From contig JAAYLQ010000083.1 of the NCBI GenBank assembly GCA_012521805.1, forward strand, positions 1 through 6,866: 6,866 nucleotides of DNA, given 5' to 3'. The notes under the pieces are model-generated. The model was not told where the DNA came from, ran no database searches, and was given only the letters and a program-made list of their open reading frames with translations. Source of the stretch: Bacillota bacterium. Its GTDB lineage: Bacteria > Bacillota > Limnochordia > Darwinibacteriales > DTU012. Both the position numbers and the translations under genes were made by a program. This document shows positions 1 to 5,080 of this stretch, piece after piece; position 1 is the stretch's first letter; each line of letters starts with the position of its first letter.

Positions 1-80
1 GGTCTTTTGCATCAATACTACGAAGTATGACTGAGGTCTATCAGGAGCGGTATACGCGGTCCGTACGTACCGTTCTGTGA
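1..80 (+). CDS. Possible C-terminal end of a protein gene truncated by the left edge
   Basis: One frame (codons starting at base 3) is open from the window edge to a TGA at 78-80 and gives about 25 residues ending in RYTRSVRTVL. The peptide is mixed, charged and protein-like. Its stop lies just before the hairpin at 87-113, which would suit a gene end converging on the flavin reductase gene. The other two plus frames stop within the first 35 bases. The fragment is too short to assign a family, and an open frame of this length can occur by chance, so this is a tentative partial gene only. Confidence 0.35.
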   Translation, partial: SFASILRSMTEVYQERYTRSVRTVL

Positions 81-82
81 GA

Positions 83-113
83 GGAAAACCGCTAGGCTGA
101 TCACCTAGCGGTT
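83..113 (-). terminator. Intrinsic terminator of the flavin reductase gene, possibly bidirectional
   Basis: A perfect 10-bp inverted repeat, AACCGCTAGG (87-96) and CCTAGCGGTT (104-113), encloses a 7-nt loop. Read on the minus strand, the hairpin begins inside the TAA stop codon (114-112) and is followed by TTTTCC, the complement of the GGAAAA at 83-88. This is a typical Rho-independent layout with a short U-tract. Read on the plus strand it follows the TGA of the possible left-edge gene by a few bases but lacks a U-run, so termination in that direction would be weaker. Confidence 0.8.
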
Positions 114-630
114 ACCTACTCGATTCTACACTGATGCGGTAGCAGGCGATAATTTCACCAAAATATAGGGTGTGATAATCAGGATACCAGCGCTCATTGA
201 TACTGGCATCGAGGTGTTGGGGATCCATTTCCTGCTTGTAAACAGTTTTACACTCAAAATGCAGTTCACACTGGGCGATAATGGGGGTCTGGATAAGTTT
301 TCCGGGCAGTGTGGTTAACCCAGCGGCTGCAAACTTATCGATATCGCGGCCAGAGTTTGTTCCGCAGAAGCGGAGCTGCTGACTGAGATTGTTCTCGATC
401 GGCACGCTTACAGTGAATTCGCCTGCCTGGTCAATCAGTTGATATGTATAACGGGATTTCCTCACCGGCACGATGAAGATTGGTTTTGCCCAAAAATGGG
501 TTATTCCTCCCCAACCAATAGTCATAGTGTTCAGCTTTGATTGGTTTTGCGTGGTTAGAAACACTCCGCCTCTTGCTAGTTTTTGGTTCACAATCTCAAG
601 ATAATCGACAATTTGGACATCCTGGTACAT
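112..630 (-). CDS. Flavin reductase-like FMN-binding split-barrel protein
   Basis: This 172-residue protein resembles the flavin reductase-like domain family, small cytosolic FMN-binding proteins that act as NAD(P)H:flavin oxidoreductases or as FMN-dependent redox proteins of unknown substrate. Visible family landmarks are GGVFLTT (about 21-27), NTMTIGWGG (34-42, the usual flavin-contacting strand and turn), a VRKSRYTY segment (56-63), GEFTVSVP (70-77), CGTNSGRDIDKF (89-100) and a late FGEI strand (157-160). Length is normal for the compact Firmicutes-type members, and no extra domain is seen. The ATG start is supported by GGGGTGA (minus strand, complement of 635-641) four bases upstream. The gene stands alone on this strand, divergent from the 2H phosphoesterase gene, and ends in a strong hairpin. 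The fold call is firm; the physiological substrate cannot be told from sequence. Confidence 0.88.
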   Translation of the reverse strand: MYQDVQIVDYLEIVNQKLARGGVFLTTQNQSKLNTMTIGWGGITHFWAKPIFIVPVRKSRYTYQLIDQAGEFTVSVPIENNLSQQLRFCGTNSGRDIDKFAAAGLTTLPGKLIQTPIIAQCELHFECKTVYKQEMDPQHLDASINERWYPDYHTLYFGEIIACYRISVESSR

Positions 631-644
631 AGAGTCACCCCATC

Positions 645-675
645 TTTGTTAAGTTTATAATCATTTTCGACATGA
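645..675 (-). promoter_or_regulatory. Candidate promoter -10 of the flavin reductase gene
   Basis: The minus strand reads GATTATAAACTT just upstream of the gene, giving a -10-like TTATAA/TATAAA about 25-30 nt before the ATG and leaving a short leader that contains the ribosome binding site. No good -35 is visible at the right distance. The site overlaps the plus-strand -10 candidate, so the two divergent genes may share one compact promoter region of only 79 bases. Confidence 0.3.
656..661 (+). promoter_or_regulatory. Candidate -10 element for the 2H phosphoesterase/EamA pair
   Basis: A perfect TATAAT lies about 49 nt upstream of the chosen ATG at 710. No matching -35 hexamer is seen 16-18 nt upstream (that stretch reads AGTCAC), so recognition would need an activator or rely on the -10 alone. 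The intergenic space offers no better plus-strand promoter. Confidence 0.4.
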
Positions 676-709
676 GACAGTGATTACCTCTGTGAAGGAG
701 TTGAGCACA

Positions 710-1225
710 ATGCCGGAATATTTTGTTGCCGTTACGCTTCCAGATCAAATCGGTATGGAAGTAGAAAGATGGCGGAGGCGGTTTAGAGCTCCTAAAACTC
801 CGCCGCATCTCACTTTAATTGCGCCTTTTCAGTGGGATTTAGATGAACAAAAATTGATTGAAGTACTGCGGGTCACTGCACAATGCCATCGACCCTTTGA
901 TATTCTCTGTCAGGGATTGGGTCATTTCGGTAGAGCAGTGATCTTTATCGATGTAAACCCAAGTCAAGCACTTCTTTCCCTCCAGTCCGATCTTGTTCGA
1001 AATCTGCAGGAAATTGGCGTAAAGCCTGAGGGGCGTCCGTTTCATCCCCATATAACCCTAGCTACACGATTAAGGGGAAACCAATACGATTTGTGTCGAG
1101 TACAATTAATGGATTATAATCCTAGATATAGTTTTCGCTGCAGCACAATTACGCTGTTTATTTTAGCAATCGAAGGGAAAATCAAACGGTGGCAGGAAGC
1201 CTGCGTGCTGCCCCTTAAGGAGTAG
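710..1225 (+). CDS. 2'-5' RNA ligase family (2H phosphoesterase) protein
   Basis: This 171-residue protein belongs to the 2H phosphoesterase superfamily, whose members hydrolyse 2',3'-cyclic phosphates or act on 2'-5' RNA linkages. Both diagnostic HxTx motifs are present: H33-L-T-L in the segment PPHLTLIAPF and H114-I-T-L in HPHITLAT, about 80 residues apart as expected for the two-lobed fold. Length fits the family (about 170-190). The ATG at 710 is chosen because AAGGAG (695-700) sits nine bases upstream; in-frame GTGs at 680 and 692 would add up to ten residues but have no comparable site. The next gene begins 6 nt downstream, and its ribosome binding site lies in the last codons here, so the two are probably co-translated. 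The true substrate is unknown. Confidence 0.88.
   Translation: MPEYFVAVTLPDQIGMEVERWRRRFRAPKTPPHLTLIAPFQWDLDEQKLIEVLRVTAQCHRPFDILCQGLGHFGRAVIFIDVNPSQALLSLQSDLVRNLQEIGVKPEGRPFHPHITLATRLRGNQYDLCRVQLMDYNPRYSFRCSTITLFILAIEGKIKRWQEACVLPLKE
1217..1222 (+). promoter_or_regulatory. Ribosome binding site embedded in the end of the upstream gene
   Basis: AAGGAG occupies the last two sense codons of the 2H phosphoesterase gene and lies nine bases before the ATG of the EamA transporter. This supports the start at 1232 and suggests translational coupling. Confidence 0.75.
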
Positions 1226-1231
1226 GATAGG

Positions 1232-2110
1232 ATGAAGCAGCAGAGAGTGCACGCAATTTACCAGTTAATTGCAGCTTCGGTATTGTGGAGCAGTGCTGGT
1301 ATTTTGATTAAGTCTATCGAATTAAACGCTATGGCCCTCAGCAGTGCCCGGGCTGGAATTGCGATTATAGTATTTTTACTGTATCTGCGGCGAGGGTTTC
1401 GGATTACCAAATATCATCTGCTTGGTGGGATCACTTATGCAGCCAATTCGCTGCTTTTTGTTGCTGCCAATAAGCTGACAACCTCAGCTAATGCTATTTT
1501 GCTGCAGTTTACCGCGCCAATTTGGGTCGCCTTGTTTGCTTTATGGTTTCTAAAGGAAAAAATCAGACGCTCAGATTGGGCTGCGGTTGCATTAGTTACT
1601 ATTGGAATGGTACTGTTTTTCCTCGGTGATTTGGAGATAGGGCATCTAATCGGCAATATACTAGCGGTAGCCTCAGGTATAGCCATGGCCGGATTTGTGA
1701 TTGCTGCCAAACTTGATCCTGATCGGGATTCTGCTGAATACGTCCTGATCGGAAATTTGATAAATTTTTTTATTGGCCTGCCGTATTTGCTGAAGTCTGG
1801 TGGAAGCCTGGATTTTGATTCTGGAGCTATGCTTGTAGTTTTAGGCATATTTCAGTTAGGACTGCCTTATATTTTATATACTAAAGCCATACCTAATGTT
1901 TCGTCCTTAGAGGCTATTTTAATTACGATTTTGGAACCGATCCTAAATCCGCTCTGGGTGGTATTGTTTACTGGTGAAAAACCGGGAGTTTGGGCTCTGG
2001 TTGGCGGTTTGATAGTGGTAACCACAGTAGTAATTCATGGCATTTACCAAGCAAAAGCGGTAAAACCAGACCGATCGGAACAGGTTACTTCACCTCAGTC
2101 GATATATTAA
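1232..2110 (+). CDS. EamA/DMT superfamily transporter, 10 TM
   Basis: This 292-residue, very hydrophobic protein has the internal repeat of the drug/metabolite transporter superfamily: two EamA units of about five helices each (roughly residues 8-132 and 140-275). Typical marks are the first-helix WSSAGILIK segment, a TTSANAILLQFTAPIWVALFA-like helix closing with a charged KEK turn (about 85-110) and, in the second repeat, the matching SSLEAILITILEPILNPLWV helix followed by a GEKPG turn. These are inner-membrane permeases, usually exporters of amino acids or small metabolites, but the substrate cannot be inferred. It lies 6 nt after the 2H phosphoesterase gene and ends before a long non-coding region. 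Length is standard and no defect is seen. Confidence 0.9.
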   Translation: MKQQRVHAIYQLIAASVLWSSAGILIKSIELNAMALSSARAGIAIIVFLLYLRRGFRITKYHLLGGITYAANSLLFVAANKLTTSANAILLQFTAPIWVALFALWFLKEKIRRSDWAAVALVTIGMVLFFLGDLEIGHLIGNILAVASGIAMAGFVIAAKLDPDRDSAEYVLIGNLINFFIGLPYLLKSGGSLDFDSGAMLVVLGIFQLGLPYILYTKAIPNVSSLEAILITILEPILNPLWVVLFTGEKPGVWALVGGLIVVTTVVIHGIYQAKAVKPDRSEQVTSPQSIY

Positions 2111-2163
2111 TTTCGGATCGAAAAAAGGAAAAATAAGATCCGTGGCGAACTATACATTAACAC

Positions 2164-2199
2164 TAGGAGCAGTTTGTTTGTGAAAACCGAACGCTCCTA
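2164..2199 (+). repeat. Long imperfect inverted repeat (hairpin)
   Basis: A 7-bp outer stem and a 5-bp inner stem are separated by one bulged A; a further 3 bp (TTT 2177-2179 with AAA 2184-2186) can form, leaving a GTGA loop. There is no U-run afterwards, so it is not a standard terminator. The 5' arm contains AGGAG (2165-2169), which the 3' arm (CTCCT) would hide. Confidence 0.6.
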
Positions 2200-2279
2200 A
2201 CTGATTGCGCAATTGGACCACGTAAGCTAGTTAAATCTGTTACGCTTTGATTAAGCAAATCGTGGGGTTTGGAAAAAAC

Positions 2280-2301
2280 GGACCTTTTTGGTCTTTTGTT
2301 T
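2280..2301 (+). terminator. Weak intrinsic terminator candidate
   Basis: GGACC (2280-2284) and GGTCT (2290-2294) form a short stem, with one G-U pair, around a TTTTT loop. TTTGTTT follows, and an A-run (2273-2278) precedes it. AAAC (2276-2279) can additionally pair with GTTT (2298-2301). The stem is short, so strength is doubtful, but the position suits the end of the 2H phosphoesterase/EamA transcript or of a leader RNA. Confidence 0.45.
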
Positions 2302-2416
2302 ACTGATCTTACAAAAAAAAACACCTTTTCTTGAAGGGAAACAGCAAAAAGGAGAGAATAAGTACCGAAAGAGTTTTTTTGTTATGGGACCTACGAAGTT
2401 CTAAAGGGGGGATGTG

Positions 2417-2436
2417 AACCGTTAGTCTTAGCGGTT
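2417..2436 (+). promoter_or_regulatory. 8-bp hairpin / possible operator upstream of the SBP promoter
   Basis: AACCGTTA and TAGCGGTT form an 8-bp stem (one G-U) with loop GTCT. It lies 14 nt upstream of the TTGACA at 2451, where a repressor or activator site could sit. There is no U-run, so termination is unlikely. The protein that might bind it is unknown. Confidence 0.35.
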
Positions 2437-2450
2437 GCTGTTGTGAAGGG

Positions 2451-2480
2451 TTGACAATAAACCCACTAATGAAAGAAAAT
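2451..2480 (+). promoter_or_regulatory. Candidate sigma-A-type promoter of the ABC operon
   Basis: A perfect -35 TTGACA (2451-2456) is followed, after 18 nt, by a poor -10 GAAAAT (2475-2480). TAATGA at 2468 is too close to serve. Transcription from here would give a leader of roughly 40 nt containing the tandem repeat and the ribosome binding site. The -35 itself lies inside a small GGGTT/AACCC inverted repeat (2448-2452, 2460-2464). The weak -10 leaves the call open. Confidence 0.4.
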
Positions 2481-2491
2481 GATGGAAAGAA

Positions 2492-2511
2492 AACATGTTT
2501 GAACATGTTTG
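2492..2511 (+). repeat. Tandem 10-bp direct repeat AACATGTTTG x2
   Basis: Two exact adjacent copies of AACATGTTTG occur at 2492-2501 and 2502-2511. Each contains the palindrome AACATGTT, spaced one helical turn apart, immediately upstream of the AAAGGGTGA ribosome binding site of the binding-protein gene. Two in-phase palindromes are a common layout for a dimeric regulator site, and in RNA they could also form a small hairpin near the binding site. The function is inferred only. Confidence 0.6.
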
Positions 2512-2527
2512 AAAGGGTGACAGTTTG

Positions 2528-4975
2528 GTGAGACGTAAATCAAGCCTTTTATTGGCTGTTGTTATGATGTTAAGTGTTACATTTGGAGCCTCCGCTCAAC
2601 AGCGAGTGGGCACATGGGTTGATGAGGTAATTTTTGTTGAAGAAGCAAACGTTTCGACAGCTATTTCTCGTTTGCAAGCAGGTGACATTGATATTTGGGC
2701 GAACTCTTCTTCAGACGTTACTGCTTATAATACTGTTCAAACAGATCCTGCACTTGATTACTATATTTCTTATGGTTCCTACACAGAGGTTACATACAAC
2801 ACTGTGGGACCTGAATTTAACGATGGTAGACTCAACCCATTCGGTAACCGCAAAATCCGGGAAGCAACCAACTGGCTGTTTGACCGCGATTATATTGCTC
2901 AAGAACTTTACAGCGGTTTAGCAGTACCAAAATATACACTGCTCAACAGCTCTTTTGTTGATTACTCCCGTGTAGTTGAAAAAGTACGCGAACTTGAACT
3001 AAAGTACGCATACGATTTCGACAGAGCTAAAGAAGTTATCCATGAAGAAATGGTTAACATGGGTGCTGAACTGGTTAATGGTATTTGGCACTATAAAGGT
3101 GAACCCGTTGAGCTGATCATTCTTGCTCGTATCGAGGACGAGAGAGCTCGTCTCGGCGATTATATGGGCGAGCAGTTTGAAAAAGTTGGTTTCAAAGTAA
3201 GAGTTGAACAGAGAACTGGTTCTGAGTTATCCCCAATCTGGATGACCGGGGATCCAAAGCTGGGTGAGTGGCACGCTTACACTGGTGGATGGTTATCACC
3301 TGTTGTGTATCGTGACCAAGGTCATATTTTTGACCAGATGTATACAACCAGAACCATGACTTATCCGAGATGGCAAGTTCTTGAGCCAATTCCAGAGCTG
3401 GATGAAATTGCAGACAAGTTAACTCGGAGAGAATACAGCTCTATGGAAGAAAGAAAGGCTCTCTATGAACGTGCACTGGAGCTTGCATTTGAAGATTCTC
3501 CTTGTGTGTTCATCGTTGATAAGATTTCCTTTACACCTGTTCGTTCTGATATCAGCATTGCATCAGACTTAGCTGGTTATGTAGCTGGTACACCACTGTG
3601 GGCACCAACCGTTCGTCGTGCAGATGAAGTTGGCGGTACTGTAAATATTGCACTGCCGCAAGTTTTGGTTGAGCCTTGGAACGCTGTTGGTGGCTCCAAC
3701 TGGACTATGGACTTAATGCCGATGCGGGCTACTTGGGATCGCGGTTTCATCACCGACCCATATACTGGTAACTACTGGCCGCACAGAATTGAAAAAGCTG
3801 AAATCGTTGTAGAAGAAGGTCTGCCTGTAAGCAAAACCTTTGACTGGGTAGATCTGAAGTTTGAAGAAACAATTGAGGTTCCTGGCGATGCTTGGGCAGA
3901 GTGGGATCCAGTTGAAAAGCGGTTCATCACTGTTGCTGAAAAGTGGCCAGAAGGCATAACTGCTAAGCGGAAAGCTGTTATGTACTATCGTGATCTCAAC
4001 GTGGTAAAATGGCATGACGGCAGCAAGTGGAGCATTGTAGACGCTTTACTGCCATTTATTCTTGAAATGGACCGTGGTTATGAAGAAAGCGAACTCTTTG
4101 ATAGCTCAGCAGTTCCTGGCTTAGAAGCTACGCTCAAGTCATTCCGCGGCTTGAAGATAATTTCAACCGATCCGCTTGTCTATGAGTATTATTCAGATTC
4201 TTGGTCATTAGACGCTGAGCACAACATTTCTGACCTGTATGCAGTGCATTACAATTATGGTAAGCAGCCCTGGCACACACTTGCCATCGGTATGCTGGCT
4301 GAACTCAATGAGGAGTTAGCATTTACTGCAAATAAAGCTAAGGAACTCGATGTTGACCGGATGGGCTTTGAAGCTGGTCCAAGTATTCGGATCCTGGCTA
4401 AATGGTTAGACTGGGCTATTGAAAACAACTATCTGCCATACGCAGAATTCTTAAGTGATTACATCACCGAAGACGAAATTCAAGAGCGCTATGCTAACTT
4501 GAAAGCTTGGTATCAGAGCAAGCGTCACTTCTGGGTTGGCGATGGTCCAATGTACCTCGAGCGGGCATTCTCAACTGAAAAAATAGTTCACTTAAAACGC
4601 TTTGAGGATTACTCTGAACCTGTTGGCAAATGGTCCATGTTTGAGGAACCAGCAATTGCTGACGTGGCAGTAAGTGGTCCAGCTCGTGTATCTGCTGGTC
4701 AAACAGCAACATTCACAGTTGATATTACCTTCAAGGGTGAAGCATATCGCGCTGAGGACCTGCAGGAAGTCAAATACTTAGTATTAGACGGCTCCGGCAG
4801 GGTAGCATTCAGCGGGGAAGGTACAATTGTTGCTGATGGTAAGGCAGAGATTACATTGACTGCTGATGACACATCAAAACTGCCAGTTGGTGCCAACACC
4901 ATTGAAGTAATTGTTATGCCTAAGTTGGTTGGCGGTGCAAGTCTTGCTAGACACACATTTGTATCACTGCCATAA
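2528..4975 (+). CDS. Family 5 ABC transporter SBP with apparently permuted domain order
   Basis: This secreted 815-residue protein is the extracytoplasmic receptor of the Dpp/Opp-like importer encoded downstream. A signal peptide (RRK, a hydrophobic core, then ASA before QQ at about 21-25) leads straight into landmarks normally found in the second half of family-5 SBPs: WVDEVIF (30-36), LQAGDID (49-55), NPFGNRKIREATNWLFDRDYI (about 103-123) and a late TPLWAPTV. Only then come N-terminal landmarks: GGTVNIALP (369-377), VVKWHDGS (492-499), and VGDGPMYLE with KRFEDY (670-695). A beta-rich Ig-like domain (about 710-815) closes the protein. No lipobox cysteine is present. It is much longer than a usual SBP (500-600). 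The reading frame is intact, so this is not a frameshift. GTG 2528 is preferred, with AAAGGGTGA at 2512-2520; TTG 2525 is possible. The ligand could be peptide or oligosaccharide. Confidence 0.85.
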   Translation: MRRKSSLLLAVVMMLSVTFGASAQQRVGTWVDEVIFVEEANVSTAISRLQAGDIDIWANSSSDVTAYNTVQTDPALDYYISYGSYTEVTYNTVGPEFNDGRLNPFGNRKIREATNWLFDRDYIAQELYSGLAVPKYTLLNSSFVDYSRVVEKVRELELKYAYDFDRAKEVIHEEMVNMGAELVNGIWHYKGEPVELIILARIEDERARLGDYMGEQFEKVGFKVRVEQRTGSELSPIWMTGDPKLGEWHAYTGGWLSPVVYRDQGHIFDQMYTTRTMTYPRWQVLEPIPELDEIADKLTRREYSSMEERKALYERALELAFEDSPCVFIVDKISFTPVRSDISIASDLAGYVAGTPLWAPTVRRADEVGGTVNIALPQVLVEPWNAVGGSNWTMDLMPMRATWDRGFITDPYTGNYWPHRIEKAEIVVEEGLPVSKTFDWVDLKFEETIEVPGDAWAEWDPVEKRFITVAEKWPEGITAKRKAVMYYRDLNVVKWHDGSKWSIVDALLPFILEMDRGYEESELFDSSAVPGLEATLKSFRGLKIISTDPLVYEYYSDSWSLDAEHNISDLYAVHYNYGKQPWHTLAIGMLAELNEELAFTANKAKELDVDRMGFEAGPSIRILAKWLDWAIENNYLPYAEFLSDYITEDEIQERYANLKAWYQSKRHFWVGDGPMYLERAFSTEKIVHLKRFEDYSEPVGKWSMFEEPAIADVAVSGPARVSAGQTATFTVDITFKGEAYRAEDLQEVKYLVLDGSGRVAFSGEGTIVADGKAEITLTADDTSKLPVGANTIEVIVMPKLVGGASLARHTFVSLP

Positions 4976-5008
4976 TCACAATTGGCTGCAACAATTGCAA
5001 TTGAATTT

Positions 5009-5044
5009 AAGACGGGGACGTGGTGTCCACGAGCCCCGTCTTTT
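5009..5044 (+). terminator. Intrinsic terminator between SBP and permease genes
   Basis: GACGGGG (5011-5017) pairs with CCCCGTC (5034-5040) and CGTGG (5019-5023) with CCACG (5027-5031), leaving a TGT loop and a small internal loop. TTTT follows directly and can pair partly with the AA at 5009-5010. This GC-rich stem is the strongest terminator on the plus strand. Because the permease has no obvious promoter of its own in the remaining 36 nt, it most likely acts as a partial terminator that makes the receptor more abundant than the membrane subunits, as is common in SBP-first operons. Confidence 0.85.
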
Positions 5045-5067
5045 ACTGATTTTTGAACGCTAGGATT

Positions 5068-5073
5068 AGGAGG
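5068..5073 (+). promoter_or_regulatory. Strong ribosome binding site of the OppB-type permease
   Basis: A consensus AGGAGG lies 7 nt before the ATG at 5081. It decides this start over the in-frame ATG at 5090. Confidence 0.85.
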
Positions 5074-5080
5074 TTAAGTT

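Larger units (their letters stand above)
2151..2301 (+). ncRNA. Candidate structured small RNA or leader, unclassified
   Basis: A weak -10-like TATACATT (2151-2158) is followed by a long hairpin: TAGGAGC (2164-2170) pairs with GCTCCTA (2193-2199), and after a bulged A, GTTTG (2172-2176) pairs with CGAAC (2188-2192) with one G-U. CCACG (2218-2222) can pair with CGTGG (2261-2265), and a U-tailed hairpin closes at 2280-2301. The whole resembles a transcript of about 140 nt ending in a terminator. It matches no riboswitch consensus that I can recognise (no T-box GGUGG-ACCGCG, TPP, purine, SAM or c-di-GMP signature). It may simply be the 3' untranslated part of the EamA operon. Confidence 0.22.
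2111..2524. other. Gene-free intergenic region rich in inverted repeats
   Basis: About 415 nt lie between the EamA gene and the binding-protein gene with no supported protein gene on either strand. By eye the stretch contains CGGATC/GATCCG (2114-2119, 2137-2142), a long hairpin at 2164-2199, the palindrome ATTGCGCAAT (2204-2213), CCACG/CGTGG (2218-2222, 2261-2265), a short terminator-like element at 2280-2301, an A9 run (2313-2321), CCTTTT/AAAAGG (2324-2329, 2347-2352), a T7 run (2374-2380), a hairpin at 2417-2436, a TTGACA (2451-2456) and a tandem repeat (2492-2511). It probably combines the 3' end of the upstream operon with the control region of the ABC operon. Confidence 0.7.

Noticed and set aside
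57..72. CGGT...ACCG inverted repeat with GTACGTAC near the left edge
   Set aside because: Only a 4-bp stem with an 8-nt loop, and it lies within the possible left-edge coding frame; not distinguishable from chance.
680..709. Upstream GTG starts for the 2H phosphoesterase gene
   Set aside because: GTG at 680 and 692 lack a ribosome binding site, and the second lies just before the AAGGAG that serves the ATG at 710.
1435..1848. 137-codon minus-strand open frame inside the EamA gene
   Set aside because: It lies fully within a clear transporter gene on the other strand, its product is a low-complexity Ser/Ala/Ile sequence with no family resemblance, and I saw no ribosome binding site supporting it.
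2151..2420. T-box or another known riboswitch in the SBP leader
   Set aside because: No T-box antiterminator consensus or aptamer core of a class I know could be found on the plus strand.
2309..2506. 65-codon minus-strand open frame in the intergenic region
   Set aside because: No ribosome binding site precedes its start, the product is Phe/Ser/Leu-rich as expected from A-rich DNA read backwards, and it overlaps the SBP control elements.
3713..4956. Several minus-strand open frames of 61-100 codons inside the SBP gene
   Set aside because: They mirror the codon structure of a well-supported gene and show no family motifs; they are shadow frames.
2528..4975. SBP as a pseudogene or frameshifted fusion
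   Set aside because: The frame is open for 815 codons, both halves keep conserved motifs, the codon use looks uniform and a normal signal peptide is present, so decay is unlikely.
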